Assembly: GCA_038239365.1 (NCBI GenBank)
Contig: JBBSEU010000002.1
Location: 19,045 to 83,044, forward strand
Source: JBBRMW01 sp038239365
GTDB lineage: Bacteria; Chloroflexota; Anaerolineae; Aggregatilineales; UBA2796
Direction of reading: 5' to 3'
DNA length: 64,000 nucleotides
Part shown: positions 43,083 through 51,472 of the stretch, piece after piece
How positions within the stretch are numbered: the stretch's first letter is position 1
Layout: each line of letters starts with the position of its first letter
Notes under the pieces: generated by a model
Told to the model about the DNA's origin: nothing
Databases searched by the model: none
The model's input: the letters and a program-made list of their open reading frames with translations, nothing else
Program-made: the position numbers and the translations under genes

Positions 43083-43314
43083 AATGACCCCTCAACAAAT
43101 GGCACAATATATCGTCGAGTTGAACGCAAATCTTGCCAAATATATCGCACGGGTTGATGAAGAAAATGCCCGACTGCTGAGCATTATTAGCACACAAGAT
43201 GCTTCTCTCGCCGAACAAGCTGAGGAGATCAAGCAATTGAGAACCAATATTTTCTTCTACAGGCGCGAAATCTACGTCCTGGAAAATGAACTGGACCAGT
43301 ATCGCGGTTATTAG
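43069..43314 (+). CDS. soluble coiled-coil protein, cassette 2 B-protein
   Basis: 81 residues, GGAGGAG seven bases before ATG 43069. Helical throughout (NLAKYIARVDEENARLLSII), ending RREIYVLENELDQYRGY. The last 17 residues match the cassette 1 B-protein at 14 positions or more, while the upstream part hardly aligns, so the tail is under selection. This is the last gene of the operon; a strong terminator follows 16 bases later. No family recognised. Confidence 0.75.
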   Translation: MMQPEMTPQQMAQYIVELNANLAKYIARVDEENARLLSIISTQDASLAEQAEEIKQLRTNIFFYRREIYVLENELDQYRGY

Positions 43315-43330
43315 GCACATGCCGTTAAAT

Positions 43331-43362
43331 CAAAAGACCCCACGTTAACATGGGGTCTTTTG
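43331..43362. terminator. bidirectional intrinsic terminator
   Basis: CAAAAGACCCCA (43331-43342) and TGGGGTCTTTTG (43351-43362) form a perfect 12-bp stem with an 8-base loop, with T-rich 3' sides in both directions. It ends the coiled-coil operon and the convergent ftsH transcript. Confidence 0.9.
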
Positions 43363-43388
43363 AATATCAGGTCATTCCTGACGGCAGA

Positions 43389-45308
43389 TTACGCCAGACT
43401 TGGCGCTGCGCCGAATTTTGGCGCGTCACTGCTCGACTCGCGTGAGGGCTGCTGCAATGGGTTTGTTGGCTGGTGGCGTGTATTTGCCGGACGGCCACCC
43501 ATCAGTTCAAGGAACTCCTCGCGGTTGATCGTTTCCACTTCCAGCAACCGACTTGTGATCAGTTCCAGCTTATCGCGGTATTCGGTCAGTATATTGTGAG
43601 CGCGCTCGTGCGCTTCGCTCACCAGACGATGCACTTCCTCGTCAATCGTTTCGGCAACTGATTCGCTGTAGTCGCGCTGTTCGCCAAAATCGCGTCCCAG
43701 GAAGACCATTTCTTCTTTCTGGCCGAAGACACGCGGGCCGAGTTTGCTGCTCATACCCCAGCGTGTGATCATCGCGCGGGCAATCTTCGTCACTTTATCC
43801 AGGTCACTGGCCGCGCCGTTGGTGATCTCGTTGAACACGATTTCCTCTGCGACGCGCCCACCAAGCGCACCCGCGATCATGTCCTGGAATTCGCCAGATG
43901 CCTTCAACTGGGTATCGTCATCGGGCATACTCCACGTCACGCCACCGGCCATACCGCGCGCCACAATCGTCACCTTGCGAACCGGATCGCACTTGGGCAG
44001 CATGTGCATTACAACGGCGTGTCCTGCTTCGTGATAGGCGATCAGGCGCTTTTCTTCGGGGGTGATGATATGCGATTTACGCTCTGGTCCCAAGATAACG
44101 CGCTCAATCGCTTCTTCGCAGTCGCGCATGGCGATGCTCTTCTTGTTCTTACGCGCGGCAACAATGGCCGCCTCATTAACCAAGTTTTCCAGATCAGCGC
44201 CGACAAAGCCGGGCGTCGATTTCGCCAGCACGCTCAGATCGATGTCCGAGGCCAGCGGCTTGCCGCGTGTATGCACCTTGAGGATCGCTTCACGGCCACG
44301 TACATCAGGCCGATCCAGGATCACACGGCGGTCAAAGCGGCCTGGACGCATCAAGGCCGGATCAAGAATGTCTGGACGATTGGTGGCGGCGATGATGATC
44401 ACGTTCGTGTCCGTGTCAAAGCCATCCATTTCAACCAGAATTTGGTTGAGAGTTTGTTCGCGCTCATCGTGACTGCCGCCCAGACCCGCACCGCGATGAC
44501 GGCCTACCGCGTCGATTTCGTCTACGAAGATGATGCATGGGCTGTGACGCTTGGCCTGATCGAACAGGTCGCGCACGCGGCTCGCACCTACGCCAACGAA
44601 CATCTCGACAAATTCCGAACCACTGATGCTGAAGAAGGGGACACCAGCTTCACCGGAAACGGCCTTTGCCAGCAGGGTCTTACCAGTGCCGGGGCTGCCA
44701 ACCAGCAAAACGCCTTTCGGGATACGCGCGCCCAACTGAATGAACTTTTCGGGTTCTTTCAGGAATTCAACGATTTCACGCAGTTCTTCCTTCGACTCGT
44801 CCGCGCCCGCCACATCGTCAAAGGTAACCGTTGGTTGGTCGCCCGTGAACATACGCGCACGGCTCTTGCCGAACGAGAGCGCCTGATTGTTCGTACCTTG
44901 CGCCTGACGCAGCATCAAATAGATGAAGCCCGCGATCAGCACAAGGGGCAAAAACGATAGAATCAATTGCAGGAACGGCGTCCAATCGCTTGGCGCAACG
45001 TACTCGATCTTCAGATCAGGAATACGCTCTTTGGGGACACCCAGTATAATGAGCTGCTCTTCAAGGCTGTTGGCCGGGCTTTTGTGCGTTACCGCGACCT
45101 GACCGTTGGCATAAGTCACCTTGACGTCGTTCTGCACAACGGCAATGTCCTGAATGCGCGGCGTACTCTGATTGATCTGAGCCGCCAGTTCGCTGATCTT
45201 CAAATCCTGGGGAGCCGGGCCGTTATTCCGTACACCGAGGATGATCGCCATGATAGCGATACCGATCAGAATGTAAACAAAAACGTTTCGGAAGCGTGGA
45301 TTATTCAC
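43389..45308 (-). CDS. ftsH: ATP-dependent membrane zinc metalloprotease FtsH
   Basis: 639 residues. Membrane segments at about 10-28 and 110-132 bracket the extracytoplasmic part; AAA+ module with Walker A GSPGTGKT near 206, Walker B IIFVDEID and SRH TNRPDILDPALMRPGRFDRR; peptidase motif HEAGH near 428. It degrades membrane and regulatory proteins as a hexamer. The C-terminal 30 residues are a loose Pro/Ser/Gln tail. Single gene, ending at the shared terminator with the coiled-coil operon. Confidence 0.96.
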   Translation of the reverse strand: MNNPRFRNVFVYILIGIAIMAIILGVRNNGPAPQDLKISELAAQINQSTPRIQDIAVVQNDVKVTYANGQVAVTHKSPANSLEEQLIILGVPKERIPDLKIEYVAPSDWTPFLQLILSFLPLVLIAGFIYLMLRQAQGTNNQALSFGKSRARMFTGDQPTVTFDDVAGADESKEELREIVEFLKEPEKFIQLGARIPKGVLLVGSPGTGKTLLAKAVSGEAGVPFFSISGSEFVEMFVGVGASRVRDLFDQAKRHSPCIIFVDEIDAVGRHRGAGLGGSHDEREQTLNQILVEMDGFDTDTNVIIIAATNRPDILDPALMRPGRFDRRVILDRPDVRGREAILKVHTRGKPLASDIDLSVLAKSTPGFVGADLENLVNEAAIVAARKNKKSIAMRDCEEAIERVILGPERKSHIITPEEKRLIAYHEAGHAVVMHMLPKCDPVRKVTIVARGMAGGVTWSMPDDDTQLKASGEFQDMIAGALGGRVAEEIVFNEITNGAASDLDKVTKIARAMITRWGMSSKLGPRVFGQKEEMVFLGRDFGEQRDYSESVAETIDEEVHRLVSEAHERAHNILTEYRDKLELITSRLLEVETINREEFLELMGGRPANTRHQPTNPLQQPSRESSSDAPKFGAAPSLA

Positions 45309-45493
45309 TGAAGTTCGGGCGTCGTCTGTTGATCGAGCCGATCAATCGGACGCGCCGCCTCCTTTCTTAACGCAGGCTGACGCTAACGATAGAAAACTGC
45401 CAGTACGTAAGGATCATTATAGCAAAGTGCCGCGTAAATTGCAGCAACTTTTGATAGATGAGCGTGTTCTAATATAATTACAACGATCCCAGT

Positions 45494-46822
45494 CTAGCCG
45501 CGTGCATAGGCATTGAGTACGGCCAGCCAGAGTGGGATCAACCCCACTACCGCCAAAAACGCGATCACACCCAGAATAACCGTTACCAAGTCAATGGCCG
45601 GGGGTGGTGCGCTAATCTGGTAATTGGGGCCGGTTGAACCGCGCACGTTGTAATCAGGCGCAGCAGCATAGTTGTTTTGTTGCAGCGCGTAATCGGGCTG
45701 CTGCGTTGGGGCTGGCGTATAGGGCTGCTGTGCATAAGGTTGTGCGGGTGGCATTGGATTCACAGGGCTAACAGGTTTGGATGATCCGGTCATGCCTTGC
45801 GAGTTGATCGAGGCAGCGGGGCGCGGCGGTGGCGTATATGTTCCGGCATTCGGTGGGTTATTCGTGATGGGTTGGGATGGCGGCGGCGTATTGCTGACTG
45901 GCGCAGTTTGTGGTGCAGGTGAAATCTGCGGGGCGGGTGGCAATGCTCCGGCGTTGACAACGGGCTGATCGATGGTTGGATCGTTGCCTTGCTGTTTATA
46001 GCTGATTAGAATGCGGCCAAGCTGATCCGCCGTCCGGTAACGTGCCGCCGGGTCTTTGCTCATCACTTTATAAATGATTCGATCCAGGTGAACAGGCACA
46101 CGCGGGTTGAAGTCCATGACGTGCGGCACGGTATCGCGGATGTGCGCCATCGCCAGTTCTTGCTGATCCGAGCCGTTGTAGGGCAGTTTGCCCGTTAACA
46201 TCTCGAACATGACGATGCCAATGGAGTACACATCGGAGGCCGTTGTGGGTGGTTCGCCCTGCGCCTGTTCCGGTGCAAAATAATGCGGACTGCCCCATAC
46301 GACACTTTGCTTTTCGGCGCTCATGGCCTGTGTCATGGAAAGTGCCGCCTGCGCGATGCCGAAGTCCGTCACCTTGACATGATCATCGGGGGTGATCAGG
46401 ACGTTTTGAGGCTTTACATCGGCGTGAACCAATCCGGCACGGTGAGCATAGCCGACGCCCGCGCAAATCTGAATAGCGATGTTCAGCATTCGCTCAACGC
46501 TGAATGGCGCGGCAGCCCGAATCAACTTTTTGAGGTCTTGCCCCTCAATGTACTCCATGACGATATAGTAGGTGTTGCCGTCCTGCTGGAAGTCGTGAAC
46601 GGTAACGATGTTCGGGTGCGCCAGATTAGCGACATTACGCGCTTCCTGACGAAAACGTGACAGGAACGCCGGATCACCTGTCAGGCTGGGACGCAAAATT
46701 TTGACAGCAACAGTCCGACCCAGCGCCAAATCTTGCGCCTTATAGACCACTGCCATCCCGCCCGCCGCCTGCTGCGTAACGAGCCGATACCGACCATTGA
46801 GAAGTTGTTCTTGTGCTGCCAT
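45494..46822 (-). CDS. PknB-like serine/threonine protein kinase, non-RD, with C-terminal membrane anchor
   Basis: 442 residues. Kinase domain 10-270: GGMAVVYKAQD, VAVKIL with the catalytic lysine, HADVKPQNVLI (catalytic loop, arginine of HRD replaced by alanine), VTDFGIA, and GSPHYFAPEQ. A Pro/Gln-rich linker of about 130 residues follows, then one membrane segment at the very C-terminus (LVTVILGVIAFLAVVGLIPL). There is no PASTA domain outside. The loss of the HRD arginine suggests activity not controlled by activation-loop phosphorylation. Targets unknown. Confidence 0.88.
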   Translation of the reverse strand: MAAQEQLLNGRYRLVTQQAAGGMAVVYKAQDLALGRTVAVKILRPSLTGDPAFLSRFRQEARNVANLAHPNIVTVHDFQQDGNTYYIVMEYIEGQDLKKLIRAAAPFSVERMLNIAIQICAGVGYAHRAGLVHADVKPQNVLITPDDHVKVTDFGIAQAALSMTQAMSAEKQSVVWGSPHYFAPEQAQGEPPTTASDVYSIGIVMFEMLTGKLPYNGSDQQELAMAHIRDTVPHVMDFNPRVPVHLDRIIYKVMSKDPAARYRTADQLGRILISYKQQGNDPTIDQPVVNAGALPPAPQISPAPQTAPVSNTPPPSQPITNNPPNAGTYTPPPRPAASINSQGMTGSSKPVSPVNPMPPAQPYAQQPYTPAPTQQPDYALQQNNYAAAPDYNVRGSTGPNYQISAPPPAIDLVTVILGVIAFLAVVGLIPLWLAVLNAYARG

Positions 46823-46915
46823 AGGGGATATTGTACTCTAAACCGTGCCTGAGACAACCACAGAAGTTTACCAAAATGCAAGGTTTTAGGAGTGTTTAGT
46901 TTAGACGTATCTTGA

Positions 46916-47854
46916 TTATCGAAGCGCGCCATGCGGTAGCACGGCATGAACGCCCCGTACACCGTTCACAATCTGCGTGATTCGCAAATCGACGACCAGA
47001 CTTGCCAATGCAAGCGCATCAGCCCGACTTAAACCTGTCTGTACCATCATCAAGTCAAGCATCGCGTTCAGTGCCGCATACATCGCTTCTTCGATATTTT
47101 CATCAAAACCAAACGTGATCCAACCCACCGGGGTATTGGCGTGCGCCGTTTTGATCGGGGTGTCTTCGTGCAGCGTGTAGACGATCTCGACATGCTCCAT
47201 CGGGCATTCAATGGCCGTGCCACATACTTCACCGTCACCCTGCGTACCGTGACCGTCACCAACTGAGATCAACCCGCCCGATACGGCAATCGGCAAATAG
47301 AGCGTGCTGCCCGCTACCAATTCTTTGCAGTCGATGTTGCCGCCACAGAAACGCGGCGGGGCTGTCGAGTGCGTACCCGCTTCATCGGGGGGCATCCCCA
47401 CGACGCCCAAAAAAGGTTTGAGCGCGACTTGCTGCCCTTGCTGATTTGTGCCGATCATCTGGTCAGCGTCTAGCTGCCAGATCATCCTTCGTTCCCGATC
47501 TTTGGCGACACCAAGCCGTCTGTTGAACTCGCCGCCGCCGATGCTGCCACCCGCGTAAGTACCGCCCCATGCGCCAGGAATGATCGTCTTAAACTCGATA
47601 CCAAGCATCATGCCCGGTTGTGCGCCGCGAACCGCAACCGGCCCACAAAGTGCGTGACCCTTATCCAGTTCGGTGCGCGGCTCGAAATGTTGGCGTTCTG
47701 GAGTATCGCTTTTTGGCGCTTCGAGTCCCCAACCCGCGTCCAGAAGGCGATACTGCACTGTGTCCCCCGACTCAATGGTCAGCACAGGGGATAAATCACG
47801 CGAGAAGTGACCGTGCAGCGTCGCGCGGTTTGGTTCGATAATGTGATGTGTCAT
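46916..47854 (-). CDS. acetamidase/formamidase family amidohydrolase
   Basis: 312 residues, the FmdA/AmdA family length. Patterns: FSRDLSPVLTIESGDTV, GHALCGPVAVRGAQPGM and GDGHGTQGDGEVCGTAIE, typical of the family. It hydrolyses short amides such as formamide or acetamide to ammonia and acid in the cytosol. It starts 11 bases after the caspase-like gene on the same strand, so both may be one transcript. Confidence 0.9.
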   Translation of the reverse strand: MTHHIIEPNRATLHGHFSRDLSPVLTIESGDTVQYRLLDAGWGLEAPKSDTPERQHFEPRTELDKGHALCGPVAVRGAQPGMMLGIEFKTIIPGAWGGTYAGGSIGGGEFNRRLGVAKDRERRMIWQLDADQMIGTNQQGQQVALKPFLGVVGMPPDEAGTHSTAPPRFCGGNIDCKELVAGSTLYLPIAVSGGLISVGDGHGTQGDGEVCGTAIECPMEHVEIVYTLHEDTPIKTAHANTPVGWITFGFDENIEEAMYAALNAMLDLMMVQTGLSRADALALASLVVDLRITQIVNGVRGVHAVLPHGALR

Positions 47855-47865
47855 CGCAGACTCCT

Positions 47866-48966
47866 TTACGAAAAATGCAAAATCAGAAAAGCAACTATCA
47901 CAAAAACGCCGATCATCACCACCAGCACAACAATATTTTGAGCGCGATCTCCCGGCATTGGCAGTGGCGGCATGTTGGACGGTTCTGGATCGGGTGCAGT
48001 ACCGGGTCGCGGCGGTGGTGGCACGCGCAGGATCGGAATATTTTCGACATCTGGATCGATGTTTCGCACCATGAGTTCATCAACGGCCATTTTCCGAACG
48101 TTGATGCTATCATTTTCGGCGGCCACTTCACGCAGCTTTTCAAGCGCCAATGAGGAGACGACTGCATCCCCTGTATCGATCAAATAGGCCAGCATGGAAA
48201 CCGAACGGTAGCGAAAGGATGGAACGCCACTTCGCAAGCCTTCGGTCACTTCACCGGGCAGTTCCAGCGGCGCAACCTCTCGGAATAGCAAATCGCCGGG
48301 TGCGTTTGGCAGCCGCCCCGCCCAGGCAGTCGTTTGCCTTTGGGAATTGTGCGGCAAATCCTCCATCACGTAAGCGGCCAACCGCTCACCAGTGATCAAG
48401 CCATCTTTGTTAGCGGCATTGCCACGCAATCCGTACAAGACTTGCGCTGTGAACAGTGTGGCATCATCATCGCTCCAACGTTCGCGGCTCTGCCATGCGC
48501 CCAAACCCGCCCCGATCACCAATCGTGCCCGCTGCGTAAAACACTCCTCAATCGGTAAATCGTTCGGACTAAACGTTTCCAGCGTCGGCAGTCGATTCAG
48601 GGTCGTATCGAGGATGAGCAGGGCGTGGCGTGCTGGCAGCGAATCGAACTGGCGCAGCAGCCGATCCAGGCTAATCCCCATAGTCGGCGTGGCTGGATCA
48701 GTATTGTAGAGACCGAGTACCTGACCATCGATCACGCGCCCGGCGTAGTAAATCACGGCGCGTTCGGCCTGTGCCAGTCGTTCCAGTTCGCGGGTCACTG
48801 CGCCGCGTGTGGCCTGCTGGTTGAACAGCGTCGAGACTTCAAAGTGATAAACCCGCCGCAGCACACTGGTGATCGCTTCGGCATTGCGAACTGCGCCGGG
48901 CAATCGCGGCTGCGACTGATACACATCCAGACCAATAACCAACGCGGCAGAACGTGCGTATTCCAT
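47866..48966 (-). CDS. caspase-fold (C14) protein lacking catalytic His and Cys, membrane-anchored
   Basis: 366 residues from ATG 48966. The first 220 residues follow the bacterial metacaspase pattern (ALVIGLDVYQSQPRLPGAVRNAE). The position of the catalytic histidine, normally YYSGHG, reads IYYAGRVIDG, and the position of the catalytic cysteine, normally LDCC, reads LILDTTLN. Both catalytic residues are therefore missing. HEAT-like helices, a proline-rich linker (PPPPRPGTAPDPEP) and a single C-terminal membrane segment follow. It is probably a pseudoenzyme scaffold or binding protein in the membrane; partner unknown. Confidence 0.75.
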   Translation of the reverse strand: MEYARSAALVIGLDVYQSQPRLPGAVRNAEAITSVLRRVYHFEVSTLFNQQATRGAVTRELERLAQAERAVIYYAGRVIDGQVLGLYNTDPATPTMGISLDRLLRQFDSLPARHALLILDTTLNRLPTLETFSPNDLPIEECFTQRARLVIGAGLGAWQSRERWSDDDATLFTAQVLYGLRGNAANKDGLITGERLAAYVMEDLPHNSQRQTTAWAGRLPNAPGDLLFREVAPLELPGEVTEGLRSGVPSFRYRSVSMLAYLIDTGDAVVSSLALEKLREVAAENDSINVRKMAVDELMVRNIDPDVENIPILRVPPPPRPGTAPDPEPSNMPPLPMPGDRAQNIVVLVVMIGVFVIVAFLILHFS

Positions 48967-49116
48967 AAAAAATAAACCACTCACTATATGACCTGATGTT
49001 AACACAACTCAATCGGTCATTCGCCCTCGAATTTTTATAACTTTGTATCTTCCGAAATTCATTAGCTGGCGTATTATAGGCTCATCCGTAGACATTTCTC
49101 AGGGAGCCTTTTTTCC

Positions 49117-49953
49117 ATGAAAAGCATCGAGCATCGTTCCACATTCACTCCTCACTTTCCCATGCCGTTTCGCGCACTAATTATCGCTGGACTTTTAGCC
49201 GTATTAATGGTCTCTACCTTTGCCGCGCCGCACATGGCCTCTGCTGCAAGCCATACATTCCGCGCATCATTGGCGGGTAGTAAGGAAATTAAGTCGATCA
49301 CCTTTGCCGCCGATGATGGCTGGGTTGTTTTGTTTGGCAAGAATGGCTACTCGACCAACAACGTCCCCAAAGAACTGAACGACTCGCTCGCCAAAATCAA
49401 TGACGATGGCAAAGAAATCAAGCAGGTATCGTTCACATCCGATAGCGGTTGGTTAGTCCTGTTTGGCAAAAATGGCTACGACTCGAATGGCTTGCCTACA
49501 AAGCTGACCGACAAGCTGGATAAACTCAACACCGATGGCAAGGAAATCAAGAGCGTTGCCTTTACCGCCGCTGATGGCTGGACAATTCTGGTCGATAAGA
49601 ACGGCTACTCATCGCTCAACGTGCCGCAAACCACAACTGATAAGCTGGACAAACTCAACGCCGATGACGCAGAGATCAAGCAGGTTGTCTTTATGCCGTC
49701 GGCTACAGGCAAAACCGATGCGGATGATGAATGGGTCGTCGTGAGCAATTCAAACGCTTTCGCCTGGTCGGATGGAGTCGGTGAAGGCTTGCTGACACAG
49801 CTTAAGAAGATCAACACAGACAGCGGTGCCATTCAATATATCGCTCTGGGTGCTGATGGAACGTGGGTCGTCATCAGCGATAAGGATGTGGTCTGGTCAA
49901 AAGGTGTGTCGAAAGATTTGATCGCTAAGATCAAGGAAATCTCCAACGGCTAA
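49117..49953 (+). CDS. secreted protein of five tandem 45-residue repeats
   Basis: 278 residues. A signal peptide (LIIAGLLAVLMVSTFAAP, cleavage near ASAASH) is followed by five repeats of about 45-47 residues with the pattern KEIKSITFAADDGWVVLFGKNGY then LNDSLAKIND; the fourth and fifth have diverged. Each repeat looks like a beta-hairpin plus helix, as in WG or propeller-type repeats. I recognise no named family. The protein is exported; no cell-wall anchor motif. GGGAG precedes the first ATG. Confidence 0.72.
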   Translation: MKSIEHRSTFTPHFPMPFRALIIAGLLAVLMVSTFAAPHMASAASHTFRASLAGSKEIKSITFAADDGWVVLFGKNGYSTNNVPKELNDSLAKINDDGKEIKQVSFTSDSGWLVLFGKNGYDSNGLPTKLTDKLDKLNTDGKEIKSVAFTAADGWTILVDKNGYSSLNVPQTTTDKLDKLNADDAEIKQVVFMPSATGKTDADDEWVVVSNSNAFAWSDGVGEGLLTQLKKINTDSGAIQYIALGADGTWVVISDKDVVWSKGVSKDLIAKIKEISNG

Positions 49954-49964
49954 TCCACTCTAAG

Positions 49965-51470
49965 TTATGGCGAGACCCGATACAGGACGACTGAATAACG
50001 GCCATCGGGTCTTCCATAAATTGCGGCCTGCTCACGCGGATCGGGGACGGCACTGCTATAGACTGCCCCGCCGATCTCCCCCAATGCAAATGCGTAACCA
50101 GACCTTTGTGCCGCATCCCGAATCAACTGCTGACCTGTCGAGATGCCCTGCCCTGTACCGTCCCACACATCCGGGCATTGAACCGTCACATTACTATTCG
50201 GCGGCACATACACACGGATCGTGTTGCAACTGCTCACCAGCCCCACAACTGAAAGTGACTTACTATCTTTTTGAGCAATTGCCACCAATCCGGCAGCCGC
50301 ATCACGCAATGCAAAGCCCGCCGTCCAACCATCCAGATATTCGTTACGATCATGTGAGGGCAGTGGCAATGCGCCCGGATCACCGTAAGCTGTTGTGATA
50401 AATGGCAGCGCAAACAGGATCGCCCAGATGCCTATCACAGCCCAGGGTAACGGACGCAGCCACCGAACAAACCGAGTTACGCCGACGAACCCAACTGCCG
50501 CCAGAATCAGAAGCCCCGGCAGCACGATAACCAGATAGCGAAGATAAAGTTGTGTGGCCGTGATGATCAGCGTCGCAAACGGCACAACGCTCAACATTGC
50601 CAGCAGCAGCGCACGGCGTGGGTACAGCCCGATAGCGGCTACTGCACCCAGAAGCAGTATCATCCAAAAGATGGGTTGGAAATAATCACGGTACGCATCC
50701 CACGCCGTTTGAATATTTGCGCTCAACCGTTCCGAGAGCGTATTGGTTTCGCCACTTGCCAACGTACCGATCCCGAAAACGTTTGCCCCCTGTGAGCGGA
50801 TATAAAACGCTGGGCCGATCAAAATGAGCAAAGCCACCAGCGTCGCCAGAATCGCCTGGCGCGCCCGGCTCGGAATAGAGATCATTTTGTAAGGCAGCAA
50901 GACGGCCACACCCACCGGGATCACCAGGAAAATGATCCCGGTTGTTTTAGCGAACACGCACAACGCCAGCGCCACGCCGCACAATAACGCATCGCGGATT
51001 TTACCTGTACGAATCATGCGAACGGCCAGAAACGCGCTCAACGCTGTAAAGCTGGCAACCGTCGTATCAACCAGTGCCATCCGCTCGAAAAAAAACAGGT
51101 ATGGACTGAACAGCCACAACACGCCAGCGAACAATCCCGCTTGCCGCGAATGCAGTGCCCGTCCCAACGCGATTACCGACGCCACGCCGATGCTGCTCAC
51201 CAGCACAACCACATAGCGCCCGATCCAGGGCGCGGCATTAAATGGATCGAACAAGGCGGCCAGATAGGGGCCAAGCGCCTTACCCGTCAGCAGCAGGTCA
51301 AAGGGCTTGCCTTGCCAGACGGCTTGTGCGCGCGTAAGGTGAGTCGCTTCGTCCATGAACAGCGGCAGCACCAACAGATTGTGCAGCCGCATCCACCAGA
51401 AAACGATCAGTATCAGCGCGCAAAACAACAGCCATGTGCTACTTGCGCGTTTTTGTCGATTCGTTGGCAC
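49965..51470 (-). CDS. GT39/PMT-type membrane glycosyltransferase
   Basis: 501 residues, about eleven membrane segments. The first loop has the acidic motif PLFMDEATHLTRAQAVWQGKPF, as in GT39/ArnT-like enzymes that transfer sugars from polyprenyl phosphate to lipid or protein acceptors on the outer face. It is the third gene of an operon with a flippase-like protein and a methyltransferase (gap of two bases). Confidence 0.82.
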   Translation of the reverse strand: MPTNRQKRASSTWLLFCALILIVFWWMRLHNLLVLPLFMDEATHLTRAQAVWQGKPFDLLLTGKALGPYLAALFDPFNAAPWIGRYVVVLVSSIGVASVIALGRALHSRQAGLFAGVLWLFSPYLFFFERMALVDTTVASFTALSAFLAVRMIRTGKIRDALLCGVALALCVFAKTTGIIFLVIPVGVAVLLPYKMISIPSRARQAILATLVALLILIGPAFYIRSQGANVFGIGTLASGETNTLSERLSANIQTAWDAYRDYFQPIFWMILLLGAVAAIGLYPRRALLLAMLSVVPFATLIITATQLYLRYLVIVLPGLLILAAVGFVGVTRFVRWLRPLPWAVIGIWAILFALPFITTAYGDPGALPLPSHDRNEYLDGWTAGFALRDAAAGLVAIAQKDSKSLSVVGLVSSCNTIRVYVPPNSNVTVQCPDVWDGTGQGISTGQQLIRDAAQRSGYAFALGEIGGAVYSSAVPDPREQAAIYGRPDGRYSVVLYRVSP

Positions 51471-51472
51471 AG

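Noticed and set aside
42247..43314. Phage lysis (holin/spanin) cassette
   Set aside because: Membrane plus coiled-coil proteins recall Rz, but no lipobox Rz1 partner, endolysin or phage structural gene is nearby and the unit has its own regulator.
44004..44960. 318-residue plus-strand reading frame within ftsH
   Set aside because: Antisense to ftsH with all FtsH motifs intact on the minus strand; His/Arg/Gln-rich shadow.
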